From Bradyrhizobium sp. CSA207 (GTDB taxonomy: Bacteria > Pseudomonadota > Alphaproteobacteria > Rhizobiales > Xanthobacteraceae), in contig NZ_JAACFT010000018.1 of the NCBI RefSeq assembly GCF_029051685.1, positions 62,001 to 126,000 of the forward strand: a stretch of DNA of 64,000 nucleotides, read 5' to 3'. Positions 25,359 through 33,642 of this stretch are shown here, one piece after another. Position 1 is the stretch's first letter; each line of letters opens with the position of its first letter. The notes beneath the pieces are model-generated. The model searched no databases and was not told where the DNA came from. It saw nothing but the letters and a program-made list of their open reading frames with translations. A program made the position numbers and the translations under genes.

Positions 25359-26786
25359 TCAGGCCTTGAGCGATTCATTTGCTTTTGCGTCGCTTAACAT
25401 TTGGCATGTCGGTTGCAGAGTTGGATTGGCTCGCCGACGGAATACGGGTTGAACCGGTCGACCGATCAGATGGTTTTCCGGTCCGTCTTCCAGCGCCTTC
25501 CGGTACACGTCGAGTGCTCCATCGATGGCCTCGATGGTCTGGTCGATATCATCATCAGAGTGCGAATAGCTGACGACCAGTGACGGGGCTAGCAAGCCGC
25601 GGCGGATTGTCTCCTGCAAAAACAGCGCGCGAAAGATCTGTGATGGCGCTCCGTCGCCATCCAAGCAGGTATAGATCAAGTTGGACGTCCGGCCGGCGAG
25701 CTTGAAATGGTTGGCTAGTCCGCGACGGCGTGCGGAAGCTTCGAGCCCGGCTTTCAGGCGGTCTCCCTGGCGGTGAAGCGTCTCGATGACAGGCCGGTCG
25801 CGATAGGTGTCCATGACGGCCAATGCCGCGGCCAACGCGTGGGTTTCGGCACCGTGCGTGGTTGACAGCAAGAAGACACGGTCTCGATCATGATCGAGGC
25901 CGCCGAGCTTCATGATATCGCTCTTGCCAACCAGCGCGGAGATCGCAATGCCGTTGCCCAGCGCCTTGCCGAACGTCGATAGGTCGGCCTCGACTCCGTG
26001 ATACCTCTGAGCAGAGCATTTCGGCCACCGAAAGCCCGTGATCATCTCGTCGAGAATCAAGAGGGCGCCGTTCCGATCACAGAGTTCGCGCAACCCAGTC
26101 AGATATCCGGCGGCAGGCGGCACCTCCTTTTCGGCTTCGAGGATCAGCGCTGCGATCTTACCCGGGTACTGAGCAAAAAGCGCTTCCGCCGAGGACAGGT
26201 CATTGTAACGGAATCCGAGCGTCAGCCGCATCGCATCAAGGGGGATGCCGGCGTCCATCGCCGTCGTGCAGATCGCCCAATCGTCGTAGGAAAAGAAGGG
26301 GTGGTCGGAACACATGGCGACTATATTCCGGCCGGTGTAGGCACGGGCAAGTCGGATCGCGGCAGTCGTGGCCGTCGACCCGTCCTTGGTGAACTTTGCC
26401 ATTTCGGCGCCGGGGACCAGCTCGATCAGACGCTCCGCGCACTCGACCTCCAGCGTCGATGGCCGCGTAAAATTTGTTCCTTGCGACAGCTCCTCTATGG
26501 CGGCCCTGACTACAGCGGCAAAGCCATGGCCGAGTGACACGGCGCGCAACCCCATTCCGTATTCGATGAACTCGTTGCCGTCAGCGTCCCAGACATGGCA
26601 GCCGAAGCCCTTCGAGATGAAGCCCGGCGCCAGCAGCGGATATTGATCATCGCCCTTCGCGTAGGTGTGTGCTCCACCAGGGATCGCCGCGCGGGCTCGA
26701 TGTCGTAGTTCGCCAGACGCCGTGAACCTGCCGAGGTCTTCCCTCGTCGCCGTCGTTCCTGACCAGCAGGAAGAACTCATCTTCAT
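25359..26786 (-). CDS. Class III PLP aminotransferase (glutamate-1-semialdehyde aminomutase-like)
   Basis: A PLP-dependent aminotransferase of about 475 residues from ATG 26786, which has GTAGGGGG upstream; a longer frame to 27011 adds non-conserved sequence. Features: PGGAHTYAKGDDQYP start typical of the GSAM group, FTKDGSTATTAAIRLAR (cofactor phosphate binding), LILDEMITGFRW with the PLP-nitrogen Asp, and STFGKALGNG with the Schiff-base Lys. A housekeeping hemL role is unlikely in this setting; GSAM-like enzymes recur in nucleotide-sugar clusters, so transamination of a keto-sugar or attachment of an amino group is inferred. Its palindrome lies at 26884-26897. Confidence 0.87.
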   Translation of the reverse strand: MKMSSSCWSGTTATREDLGRFTASGELRHRARAAIPGGAHTYAKGDDQYPLLAPGFISKGFGCHVWDADGNEFIEYGMGLRAVSLGHGFAAVVRAAIEELSQGTNFTRPSTLEVECAERLIELVPGAEMAKFTKDGSTATTAAIRLARAYTGRNIVAMCSDHPFFSYDDWAICTTAMDAGIPLDAMRLTLGFRYNDLSSAEALFAQYPGKIAALILEAEKEVPPAAGYLTGLRELCDRNGALLILDEMITGFRWPKCSAQRYHGVEADLSTFGKALGNGIAISALVGKSDIMKLGGLDHDRDRVFLLSTTHGAETHALAAALAVMDTYRDRPVIETLHRQGDRLKAGLEASARRRGLANHFKLAGRTSNLIYTCLDGDGAPSQIFRALFLQETIRRGLLAPSLVVSYSHSDDDIDQTIEAIDGALDVYRKALEDGPENHLIGRPVQPVFRRRANPTLQPTCQMLSDAKANESLKA

Positions 26787-26883
26787 AACCGACCCCCTAC
26801 CAAGCGTACTTTTCGAAGGACCAGCTTTCCCTCGCCAATCCCGTGCCTGTCGACCCATTTGATATGGCCAAAATGCCGCATAC

Positions 26884-26897
26884 TTGAGAGTTCTCAA
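26884..26897 (-). promoter_or_regulatory. Crp/Fnr-type palindrome variant, promoter of the aminotransferase gene
   Basis: TTGAGAGTTCTCAA has perfect TTGAGA/TCTCAA arms with the same 14-base architecture as the other sites. On the minus strand TATCAA (26864-26859) is centred 29 bases downstream and TCAAAT 31 bases downstream. Leader to 26786 about 60 bases. Confidence 0.5.
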
Positions 26898-27038
26898 TTC
26901 GGCACCATTCGTTGCAAAAGTTTCAGCAGTCATTTCGGGTTGGTCGCCTGCAACGAGATGGAAGCGGGAGAGCCCCCAGACTGCAGGCTCTACCCCTGCG
27001 CCGTTCCTCAACTGACATCGCCTCGCATCCCATCGTTA

Positions 27039-27052
27039 TTGAGCTTCGTCAG
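27039..27052 (+). promoter_or_regulatory. Weaker Crp/Fnr-type palindrome before the small ORF and epimerase gene
   Basis: TTGAGCTTCGTCAG departs by one base in the last arm. TAGGCT (27074-27079) is centred exactly 31 bases downstream, which is why I keep it. The expected transcript starts near 27087, shortly before the GTG of the 63-codon frame. Confidence 0.5.
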
Positions 27053-27104
27053 ATTGAGGAATGCGGCGTCAGCTAGGCTGAAGGCCGTTGTGTTTCAGGG
27101 TTGA

Positions 27105-27296
27105 GTGCCAAACATGTCTGAAGCTGAACAACTCAGGACTGCAAGATACGCATCCGAAATCAGCGTCGAGAAAACGACGGGGCGAAGCATTAACTGGCCT
27201 GTTCTCGGTGTCGCTTTGGCGCTGGTTTGCGTCGTCGCATGGAACCTCGCTCTGCTGTGGCTTGTCTCTCAACTTTGCCGAATCGTGTTCTTCTAG
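27105..27296 (+). CDS. Possible small single-TM protein
   Basis: A 63-codon frame beginning at GTG 27105 with CAGGG just upstream (ATG 27114 is an alternative). The product has a polar N-terminal half and one long hydrophobic segment (about residues 31-60, WPVLGVALALVCVVAW). It resembles no family I know. Its position directly downstream of a predicted promoter and 31 bases before the epimerase gene supports a real gene or a translated leader, but chance cannot be excluded. Confidence 0.45.
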   Translation: MPNMSEAEQLRTARYASEISVEKTTGRSINWPVLGVALALVCVVAWNLALLWLVSQLCRIVFF

Positions 27297-27327
27297 AAAT
27301 CGGCATCCTAACGGTCTCTCCTGCAGC

Positions 27328-27909
27328 ATGATATTCTCAGAAACGATCCTCACCGGAGCCTACACGGTGGACGTCGACAGGCACCAGGATAACCGCGGGT
27401 ACTTTGCCCGGATATTCTGCGCCGATACGTTTCTGGCGCACGGTCTCAAACCAGTCGTCGCGCAGGGGAGTATCAGCTACAACGCGAAGCGCGGCACGTT
27501 GCGCGGGATGCATTTTCAGTATCCGCCGGCAGCGGAGACCAAGTATGTGCGATGCTCGAAGGGTGCGGTGGCCGACGTGATCGTCGACTTAAGACCGGAA
27601 TCGCCGACCTATTTGCGCTCTGTCACGGTCAACCTGTCTGCGGACAACGGCCGCGGCCTCTACATACCCGAGCGCTTCGCACACGGCTTCATCACGCTCA
27701 ACGACGACACCGAGCTGATCTACCTCATCAGCAACTACCACGTACCGGGCGCCGAAGGCGGGCTGTCACATGATGATCCGGCGCTTGCAATCGCCTGGCC
27801 GACAGACGTACGCGTGATCTCGGAACGCGACAGGGCATGGAAGCCCTACAGCGAGATCGGTGCTGAATTGAAGGCGCGGATGAGGTCCGCTGTGCGGGCA
27901 GGCACTTAG
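27328..27909 (+). CDS. dTDP-4-dehydrorhamnose 3,5-epimerase family protein
   Basis: A 193-residue cupin-fold sugar epimerase of the RfbC family: HQDNRGYFARIFC, RGTLRGMHFQYPP with the catalytic His, YVRCSKGAVADVIVDLR, and RFAHGFITLNDDTELIYL. In this cluster, with CDP-glucose synthesis and a C-methyltransferase but no rmlA, rmlB or rmlD, it more likely epimerises a 4-keto-CDP-hexose at C3 and/or C5 than makes dTDP-rhamnose. ATG 27328 is chosen because family similarity begins there; the longer frame to 27088 adds a Cys-rich unlikely extension. No clear ribosome-binding site, perhaps coupled to the small upstream frame. Confidence 0.9.
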   Translation: MIFSETILTGAYTVDVDRHQDNRGYFARIFCADTFLAHGLKPVVAQGSISYNAKRGTLRGMHFQYPPAAETKYVRCSKGAVADVIVDLRPESPTYLRSVTVNLSADNGRGLYIPERFAHGFITLNDDTELIYLISNYHVPGAEGGLSHDDPALAIAWPTDVRVISERDRAWKPYSEIGAELKARMRSAVRAGT

Positions 27910-27989
27910 ATCAAGCGGCGGCGCGGCCTCGTCAACACGAAGTCTCGCCATATGCATCCCGAGAACGGCGCCAGAAATCCAAGCGTGAC

Positions 27990-28003
27990 TTGACGACCGT
28001 CAA
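27990..28003 (+). promoter_or_regulatory. Crp/Fnr-type palindrome, promoter of the C-methyltransferase/DUF4910 operon
   Basis: TTGACGACCGTCAA, perfect arms. TAGCGT (28025-28030) is centred exactly 31 bases downstream; leader about 30 bases to the ATG at 28070. Confidence 0.72.
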
Positions 28004-28069
28004 TAGCTCCACGCCGACGAAAGCTAGCGTGTCGGAAACTATCGTCGCTTCCTCGGCAGGAGTCACAGA

Positions 28070-29359
28070 ATGTTGGAAAAAGAAGCTACTCGCCCGCTCA
28101 ACGGCATGGCGCCATCTGTACGGGCAGCGGAGCCGAGTTGCTGCCGCTTCTGCAATACGCCCCTCGAACGCGTGTTCATCGATCTCGGACTGTCGCCGCT
28201 GGCCAATTCCTATCTGCGAGATGAAAAAGCCAAGCGGGACGAGCGGTTCTTTCCGTTGCGCGCGTACGTTTGCGGAGAATGCTTCCTTGTTCAACTGGAG
28301 GAATGGGAACCACCGGAGAATATCTTCGGGGACTACGCCTACTTTTCGTCCTATAGCGAGTCATGGCTGCAACACGCCAAGTCCTACGTCGCCCGGGCGA
28401 TGGAAAGATTCGGAATCGGTCCTCAGAGCAAGGTCGTTGAGATTGCAAGCAACGATGGATACTTGTTGCAATACTTTGTCGAGAAGGACGTTCCGGTTCT
28501 AGGAATCGAGCCAGCTCAAAACGTCGCCGCCGTGGCGCGCGCGAGGGGGATTCCGACCCGCGTGGAGTTCTTTGGCGAACGCACCGCCCGCACCCTGAGG
28601 CGTGAGGGGTTGCGCGCCAATCTGTTGATTGGAAACAACGTCCTCGCCCACGTGCCGAACCTGAACGACTTCGTCAAAGGCATGAGCATCCTCCTCGAGG
28701 ATCGAGGCGTCATTACAATGGAATTCCCGCATTTGATGCGGTTGTTCGATGAATGTCAGATCGACACGATTTATCACGAGCACTTTTCATACTTTTCCTT
28801 CATCTCCGTCGAGAAGATCTTTGCGGCGCATGGGCTGACGTTGTTTGACGTGGAGGAGCTGCCTACGCATGGCGGGTCGCTGCGGATCTATGCTCAGCAC
28901 AGCAAAGGATGGCATCCAATCTCGCACCGGGTCGACGATCTCCGGACGCGCGAGATCAACGCCGGATACGCCGATCTTGATCACTACGATGCGTTTGAAG
29001 AACGCGCTATGCAAACCAAACGCAAGCTGCTCGCGTTTCTTGAGGAGGCGAAACGCCAGGGCAAGCGCGTGGTCGGGTACGGCGCCCCAGCGAAGGGAAA
29101 CACCCTCCTGAACTATTGCGGTATTACCACCGATCATATCGAGTATACGGTTGATCGAAGTCCACACAAGCAGGGCTGTCTGTTGCCCGGCACCCATATT
29201 CCGATCTTCGAGCCTGAGCGGATCAGCGTGACAAAGCCGGATTACATACTCATCCTGCCCTGGAACTTGAAGCGAGAGATTGTCAGCCAGCTGTCGTTTG
29301 CCCGCAGCTGGGGAGCGGAATTCGTGGTGCCGATCCCGGAGCCTAGACTCGTAGATTGA
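28070..29359 (+). CDS. Zinc-type sugar C-methyltransferase
   Basis: A 429-residue protein with the three-part layout of NDP-hexose C-methyltransferases (TylC3 type): an N-terminal zinc-binding domain (CRFCNTPL and YVCGECF, four Cys, residues about 23-70), a SAM-binding domain (VVEIASNDGYLLQYF near 125) and the C-terminal Methyltransf_14-type domain (VVGYGAPAKGNTLLNY near 335). Such enzymes add a methyl to C3 of a 4-keto nucleotide sugar and yield a branched-chain sugar. It is followed 30 bases later by the DUF4910 gene, a pairing that recurs in sugar clusters. The likely substrate is the epimerised CDP-4-keto sugar of this locus. Confidence 0.9.
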   Translation: MLEKEATRPLNGMAPSVRAAEPSCCRFCNTPLERVFIDLGLSPLANSYLRDEKAKRDERFFPLRAYVCGECFLVQLEEWEPPENIFGDYAYFSSYSESWLQHAKSYVARAMERFGIGPQSKVVEIASNDGYLLQYFVEKDVPVLGIEPAQNVAAVARARGIPTRVEFFGERTARTLRREGLRANLLIGNNVLAHVPNLNDFVKGMSILLEDRGVITMEFPHLMRLFDECQIDTIYHEHFSYFSFISVEKIFAAHGLTLFDVEELPTHGGSLRIYAQHSKGWHPISHRVDDLRTREINAGYADLDHYDAFEERAMQTKRKLLAFLEEAKRQGKRVVGYGAPAKGNTLLNYCGITTDHIEYTVDRSPHKQGCLLPGTHIPIFEPERISVTKPDYILILPWNLKREIVSQLSFARSWGAEFVVPIPEPRLVD

Positions 29360-29389
29360 TCCGGGTTGAGTTCATTAGCGAGGCGAGGG

Positions 29390-30751
29390 ATGGACGACAT
29401 TGCGCGGCATGTAGATCTTGCGAACCTCAGGGAAAGCGAGATGGCGGTCGATCTGTCGGCTGATGAAAGCGGGCAGGCGATTTACGACTTTATCGCAGAC
29501 ATGTATCCGATCTGCCGTAGCATCACGGGAGACGGGGTTCGAAGAACAATTGACTTGATCCGAAACTACATCCCTCTCACAACTTGTGAGGTACCTTCAG
29601 GTCTGCAGGTGTTCGATTGGACTGTGCCCCCGGAGTGGAACGTTCGGGACGCATACATCAAGAACAGCGCGGGCGAACGTGTGGTCGATTTTAAGAAGTC
29701 GAACCTGCATCTCCTCAACTACAGCATGCCGGTGCGGGCGCGCATGACACTCGACGAGCTCAAGCCCCATCTTTACTCGGATCCAGAAAGACCTGATTGG
29801 ACGCCCTATCGCACGAGCTATTACAAGACGACCTGGGGCTTCTGTTTGCCGCACAATCAACTGCTAGCAATGCCAGAGGACGACTATGAGGTCTGTGTCG
29901 ACTCCAGGCTCGAACCGGGCCATTTGACATACGGCGATTTGAGGTTGCTTGGCCGTACTTCAGACGAGGTGTTGATCTCCTGCCATATTTGTCATCCGTC
30001 ACTGTGCAATGACAACTTGTCCGGAATCGCGGTTGCCACGGCACTTGCCCAGTACCTTCGGAAGATGGACCATAGATATACCTATCGTTTCGTTTTTGCC
30101 CCGGGCACGATCGGCTCGATCACGTGGTTGGCGCTGAACGAGGCACATGTCGGGCGAGTTAAGCATGGATTCGTCGTAACCTGTGCTGGAGATCCGGGGC
30201 CAGTGACTTACAAAAAAAGTCGCCGCGGCAACGCCGAGATCGACAGGGCTTGGTCCTACGTCCTCAAGCAGAGTGGCGATCCGTACGAGATCGAGGAGTT
30301 TTCTCCCTATGGCTACGACGAACGGCAGTACTGTTCGCCTGGTTTCAATCTTCCGATTGGAACCGTAATGCGAACACCCTACGGCAAGTTCGCGGAGTAC
30401 CACAGCTCAGCCGACAATTTGGACCTTGTTCGTCCAGCTGCGCTGCGTGACACGCTGTCGAAAGCAATTTCGACCATCGACATCATCGAGAACAATGCTT
30501 GCTACCGGAGCGAGAAGCCGTTCTGCGAGCCAAAACTTGGCAAGTACGGCCTCTACAGCGGGCTGGGCGGTCTCGCGGCCGGAGACTACCAGATGAGCCT
30601 GCTATGGATTTTGAATATGTCGGACGGAGAAAACTCACTCCTTGATATCGCCGAACGGGCTCGACTGCCTTGGGAAACGATCAAACAGGCCGCGGCGGCA
30701 CTGAGCGGAGCAGGGCTCATAAAATCGATTGTCCCGGCCCCGGCGAAGTAG
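29390..30751 (+). CDS. DUF4910 aminopeptidase-like protein with C-terminal winged helix
   Basis: About 453 residues from ATG 29390 (GGCGAGGG upstream); TTG 29366 is a weaker alternative. The N-terminal part matches DUF2172/DUF4910 proteins, an M28 peptidase-like fold: MYPICRSITGDGVRRTI, LISCHICHPSLCNDNLSG with metal-ligand-like His/Asp residues, FAPGTIGSITWL and EYHSSADNL. Residues about 390-450 are a winged helix-like tail (LLDIAERARLPWETIKQAA). The biochemical role is not established; the family is common in polysaccharide and nonulosonic-type sugar clusters. Here it is co-transcribed with the C-methyltransferase gene. Confidence 0.85.
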   Translation: MDDIARHVDLANLRESEMAVDLSADESGQAIYDFIADMYPICRSITGDGVRRTIDLIRNYIPLTTCEVPSGLQVFDWTVPPEWNVRDAYIKNSAGERVVDFKKSNLHLLNYSMPVRARMTLDELKPHLYSDPERPDWTPYRTSYYKTTWGFCLPHNQLLAMPEDDYEVCVDSRLEPGHLTYGDLRLLGRTSDEVLISCHICHPSLCNDNLSGIAVATALAQYLRKMDHRYTYRFVFAPGTIGSITWLALNEAHVGRVKHGFVVTCAGDPGPVTYKKSRRGNAEIDRAWSYVLKQSGDPYEIEEFSPYGYDERQYCSPGFNLPIGTVMRTPYGKFAEYHSSADNLDLVRPAALRDTLSKAISTIDIIENNACYRSEKPFCEPKLGKYGLYSGLGGLAAGDYQMSLLWILNMSDGENSLLDIAERARLPWETIKQAAAALSGAGLIKSIVPAPAK

Positions 30752-31073
30752 CGCGATGGAGCTGGCTCGGCGTCAGGCCGCGGCGGGCCAGAGGGCGCGT
30801 ATCATAGGCACGCTAAAGGCGATCCTTCAGGTGCACGATGTTTGCTGGCGCCCGACTTGAGCGATCAAGCGAGTGGAGGGCGGATAAAGCCCTTCACAGA
30901 CGGACGTGTTGCGAGAGCTGTGCCCGTCCTTCGAAGGTGAGCCAACGGCGCGAGTGCAACTCTCTGTGGCATGATGGGCTGCCACCTCGAGGTAGCGGCC
31001 AGCCGCGGCAAGCGGGGTGAGAACGGGGTGAGCCGAACGTCCGATTGAAGAGAATGTGGGTGGGCACGACGTC
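30752..31073. other. Intergenic before the VanZ-like gene
   Basis: 322 bases without a credible frame. CTTGAGCGATCAAG at 30856-30869 has similar arms but only four bases between TTGA and TCAA and lacks the promoter geometry, so it was not included with the Crp/Fnr-type sites. Confidence 0.45.
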
Positions 31074-31463
31074 ATGATCCAACGGCTGTCGTTAGTGACT
31101 GGCTGGGTGGTACTAGCTTTCATCGCCTTTGCAACACTTTCTCCGATCCGGGACCGCCCGACGCTGGCGGGGCTGCAACTTGAGCACTTCGCTGCCTTTG
31201 CCGCCATGGGGCTCGCCTTTGCCTTGGGCGCGCCGCGCCGCACGTTGCTCATCGCTACCATGATGATCGCCAGTGCCATCGCTCTCGAAAGTCTGCAATT
31301 GTTGACACCGGACCGGCATGGTCGAGTACTAGATGCATTCGTGAAGGCGGCTGGGGGAGTCTGCGGCGTCGGCGTCGGCCGCGTGGGAACGCAGGTCTGG
31401 TGGGCGCGGGTCGATCGGGTCAAGAACACCCTGAGGTCGCAACGAACCGGTACATCGGCATAA
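31074..31463 (+). CDS. VanZ-like membrane protein
   Basis: About 129 residues from ATG 31074. Four hydrophobic stretches and the family pattern: TLSPIRDRP after the first helix, LEHFAAFAAMGLAFALG in the second, and ALESLQLLTPDRHGRVLDAFVKAAGG leading to the last, which is the VanZ motif set (acidic/His residues at the helix ends). VanZ-like proteins are frequent in exopolysaccharide loci but their role is not known. It is convergent with the secretion adaptor gene. Confidence 0.8.
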   Translation: MIQRLSLVTGWVVLAFIAFATLSPIRDRPTLAGLQLEHFAAFAAMGLAFALGAPRRTLLIATMMIASAIALESLQLLTPDRHGRVLDAFVKAAGGVCGVGVGRVGTQVWWARVDRVKNTLRSQRTGTSA

Positions 31464-31535
31464 CGAATCAATTCGCGACACAGAATCGAACAGGAATTGC
31501 GGCGGTGGTGACGCCTAACGCCCGCGGTGGGCCGA

Positions 31536-33557
31536 CTATCTCTCGCGTAGACTCTCCTGCTTGTACCTCATGATCGGTGAGAGGACGTAGCTGATGATGC
31601 TACGTGAGCCGGATTTGACTTCAACCGTTGCAGCCATCCCTGGAGAAAGGCTGACACGTCTGTTGTCGATGTCCATGTGGTTGCGGTCGAGCGATACCCG
31701 CGCGGCGTACACAAGCTCCTGACCCTTCGGTTCGCTGCTGGTTGTTTCCGCACCCGACGACCTTGTGTTGGCGTTCTCTGGCGGTTTGTTGCGGGGAATG
31801 GCGTCCTGGGAGATGCTGACAATCGTGCCATGCAGCAGTCCGTAGCGGGTGAAATTGAAAGTGTCGATCTTGATGGCGGCTTCCTGGCCTGCTTCGATGA
31901 AGCCGATGTCCTGGTTCGATATCGTGGCTTCGACCTCGAGATTACTGTCGGTCGGAACAATCAGCATAAGCTGTTGCGCCGGCGTGACGACGCCGCCGAC
32001 TGTATGAACAGCGAGCTGCTGCACGACACCGTCGATGGGAGCTGTCAGGCTCTGCAAACCCGTGTGTCGCTCCGCCTTGATGACGTCCTGGGTTAATCCG
32101 GCAGCCTTCTGTTCCGCTTTGGCGAGTTCCTCGAACAAGGTGCGCTCATACTCGGCGATTGCCTTGTTTCGGGTCTCCATGAGAACGCCAATGGCGCCGT
32201 CCGCCTCGCCGAAACGGCTTTGCTGAACAAGTATCTCCTGGCGTTGGCCGACCAGTTCCTGGAGCTCGGTCAAGTACAACAGCTTCGAGCCCAGTTCTTT
32301 CTGATACAGCTGCTCACGTATTTCAACGCGCTGCTGAAGTGGACCGATGGTTGCCTTCAGCTTCTCAATTGACGCTTTGGAGGTCGCTCGCTCTGCTTCT
32401 TTCTGCGCGATTTGACGATCAATTGTGGCGAGCTTCGCATTCTGCTCGGTGGTCTGGCTGATAAGATAGCGACGGTGCATCTCGACCAGCACAGGTGACG
32501 CGCCGGGCGGGGCTTCGAATGTTGAGGCGGGATCGGTCTTGTTCGAGAGCAAGGACTTCAAACGCGCGACGTCGAGCTGTGCGCTCATTAGATCGCCCTT
32601 CAAGTGACTCAGTTCGGCCGCGGAAACGGTAGCATCCAGATCGATCAGGCGTTCGCCGGCTGCGACAATCTGCCCGTCGCGGACGTAGATCGCGCGGACA
32701 ACGCTGGTTTCGAAGGGTTGAATGGTCTTGGTCCGGCCGCTTGGAATGATCTTGCCCGGAGCAATGGTAACAATGTCGACAGTTCCAATGCAGGCCCAGG
32801 CCAATGCGACAGCGAGCCCGGCCATAATGCTGACGACGATGGCGCGTCCCACCGGAGACGGAGGCGTCTCGACGATCTCTAGTGCTGCGGGCAGAAAGGC
32901 GAGCTCGTGGCTCGGGCGGGCCTCATCGGTGGGCCCGAGCCTTGCGACCGCGCGACCGAGCTTGCGGGCGTGATCTGCGAAGACAATGACGGCATTCCCG
33001 GAGCTGCTTTGCGCCGACCCTGCGGACCGCTGCTCTGCCGTCAATGGCGCTCGGCCGGCAAGGCCGGAAAACAGGTCGGTCACTCGAGGCGTCATTACCA
33101 GTGAACGCGCCTTCAAATCCTGCACTAGGCCCAGGCAATTTTGAGAGAGGCGCAGCAGCCAGGCGGCGATGGCGCGGCGTCGGATAATCAAAACCAGCCG
33201 TCCATCCCAGATGGCTTCGAGTTCAGATCTGGAGATGATAGCCGGCCTTTCGGCGCCGGGAGCAAGGATCACCGCTTCGTTGCCGTGCACTTTTCCAAGC
33301 AACAGGAAGCTTTGGCTGCGAAGCGGAACAATTCCCGGCAGAGGATGCTTTGACAGCTCATCCCAATCGGTCAGTACGCAACGTGCAGAAAGGTTGACCT
33401 CTCTTGCATAAGCGAGCATGTCCGGAACGCCGATCGGAGCGTAGCCTGACCGTCGGCGAATGTGATCGAGATTGCTCTCAATACCGCGCAGGCGTAGGAG
33501 GACGTCCAGGACAAAAAGCCCGGGGTCTTCGATAGCCTGTGTCACGGTCCGCTCCAT
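31536..33557 (-). CDS. Type I secretion membrane-fusion protein with N-terminal C39-like domain
   Basis: A HlyD/PrsE-type periplasmic adaptor, but 673 residues instead of the usual 430-480. The extra part is at the front: residues about 10-127 align with the C39-like domain of the neighbouring ABC transporter (shared GL....LLRxxG, REVNLSARCVLTDWDELS against KELGLRARVVRTNWSRLS, then WDGRLVLIIRR). The catalytic Cys of C39 peptidases is absent. Then come a variable linker, one TM helix (239-258), a biotinyl-lipoyl-like half (APGKIIPSGRTKTIQPFE), a long coiled coil (about 330-500) and the second lipoyl half (LTAPIDGVVQQLAVHTVGG) with a beta-barrel end. It is downstream of the ABC gene (85 bases) in the same operon. 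Confidence 0.9.
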   Translation of the reverse strand: MERTVTQAIEDPGLFVLDVLLRLRGIESNLDHIRRRSGYAPIGVPDMLAYAREVNLSARCVLTDWDELSKHPLPGIVPLRSQSFLLLGKVHGNEAVILAPGAERPAIISRSELEAIWDGRLVLIIRRRAIAAWLLRLSQNCLGLVQDLKARSLVMTPRVTDLFSGLAGRAPLTAEQRSAGSAQSSSGNAVIVFADHARKLGRAVARLGPTDEARPSHELAFLPAALEIVETPPSPVGRAIVVSIMAGLAVALAWACIGTVDIVTIAPGKIIPSGRTKTIQPFETSVVRAIYVRDGQIVAAGERLIDLDATVSAAELSHLKGDLMSAQLDVARLKSLLSNKTDPASTFEAPPGASPVLVEMHRRYLISQTTEQNAKLATIDRQIAQKEAERATSKASIEKLKATIGPLQQRVEIREQLYQKELGSKLLYLTELQELVGQRQEILVQQSRFGEADGAIGVLMETRNKAIAEYERTLFEELAKAEQKAAGLTQDVIKAERHTGLQSLTAPIDGVVQQLAVHTVGGVVTPAQQLMLIVPTDSNLEVEATISNQDIGFIEAGQEAAIKIDTFNFTRYGLLHGTIVSISQDAIPRNKPPENANTRSSGAETTSSEPKGQELVYAARVSLDRNHMDIDNRRVSLSPGMAATVEVKSGSRSIISYVLSPIMRYKQESLRER

Positions 33558-33642
33558 CGGCCCTCAGCGATTCCAATACGGAGTGCGAGACGAACAGGCC
33601 GGGCCGCATCGTCTCCTTGCGGGGTCGTGAGAGAGGAATGTG

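Noticed and set aside
27088..27327. N-terminal extension of the epimerase gene
   Set aside because: The added 80 residues are Cys-rich and unlike the family, which starts at ATG 27328; a better small frame occupies the region.
30856..30869. CTTGAGCGATCAAG as a further Crp/Fnr-type site
   Set aside because: Only four bases separate TTGA and TCAA instead of six, so the half-sites would face the protein wrongly.
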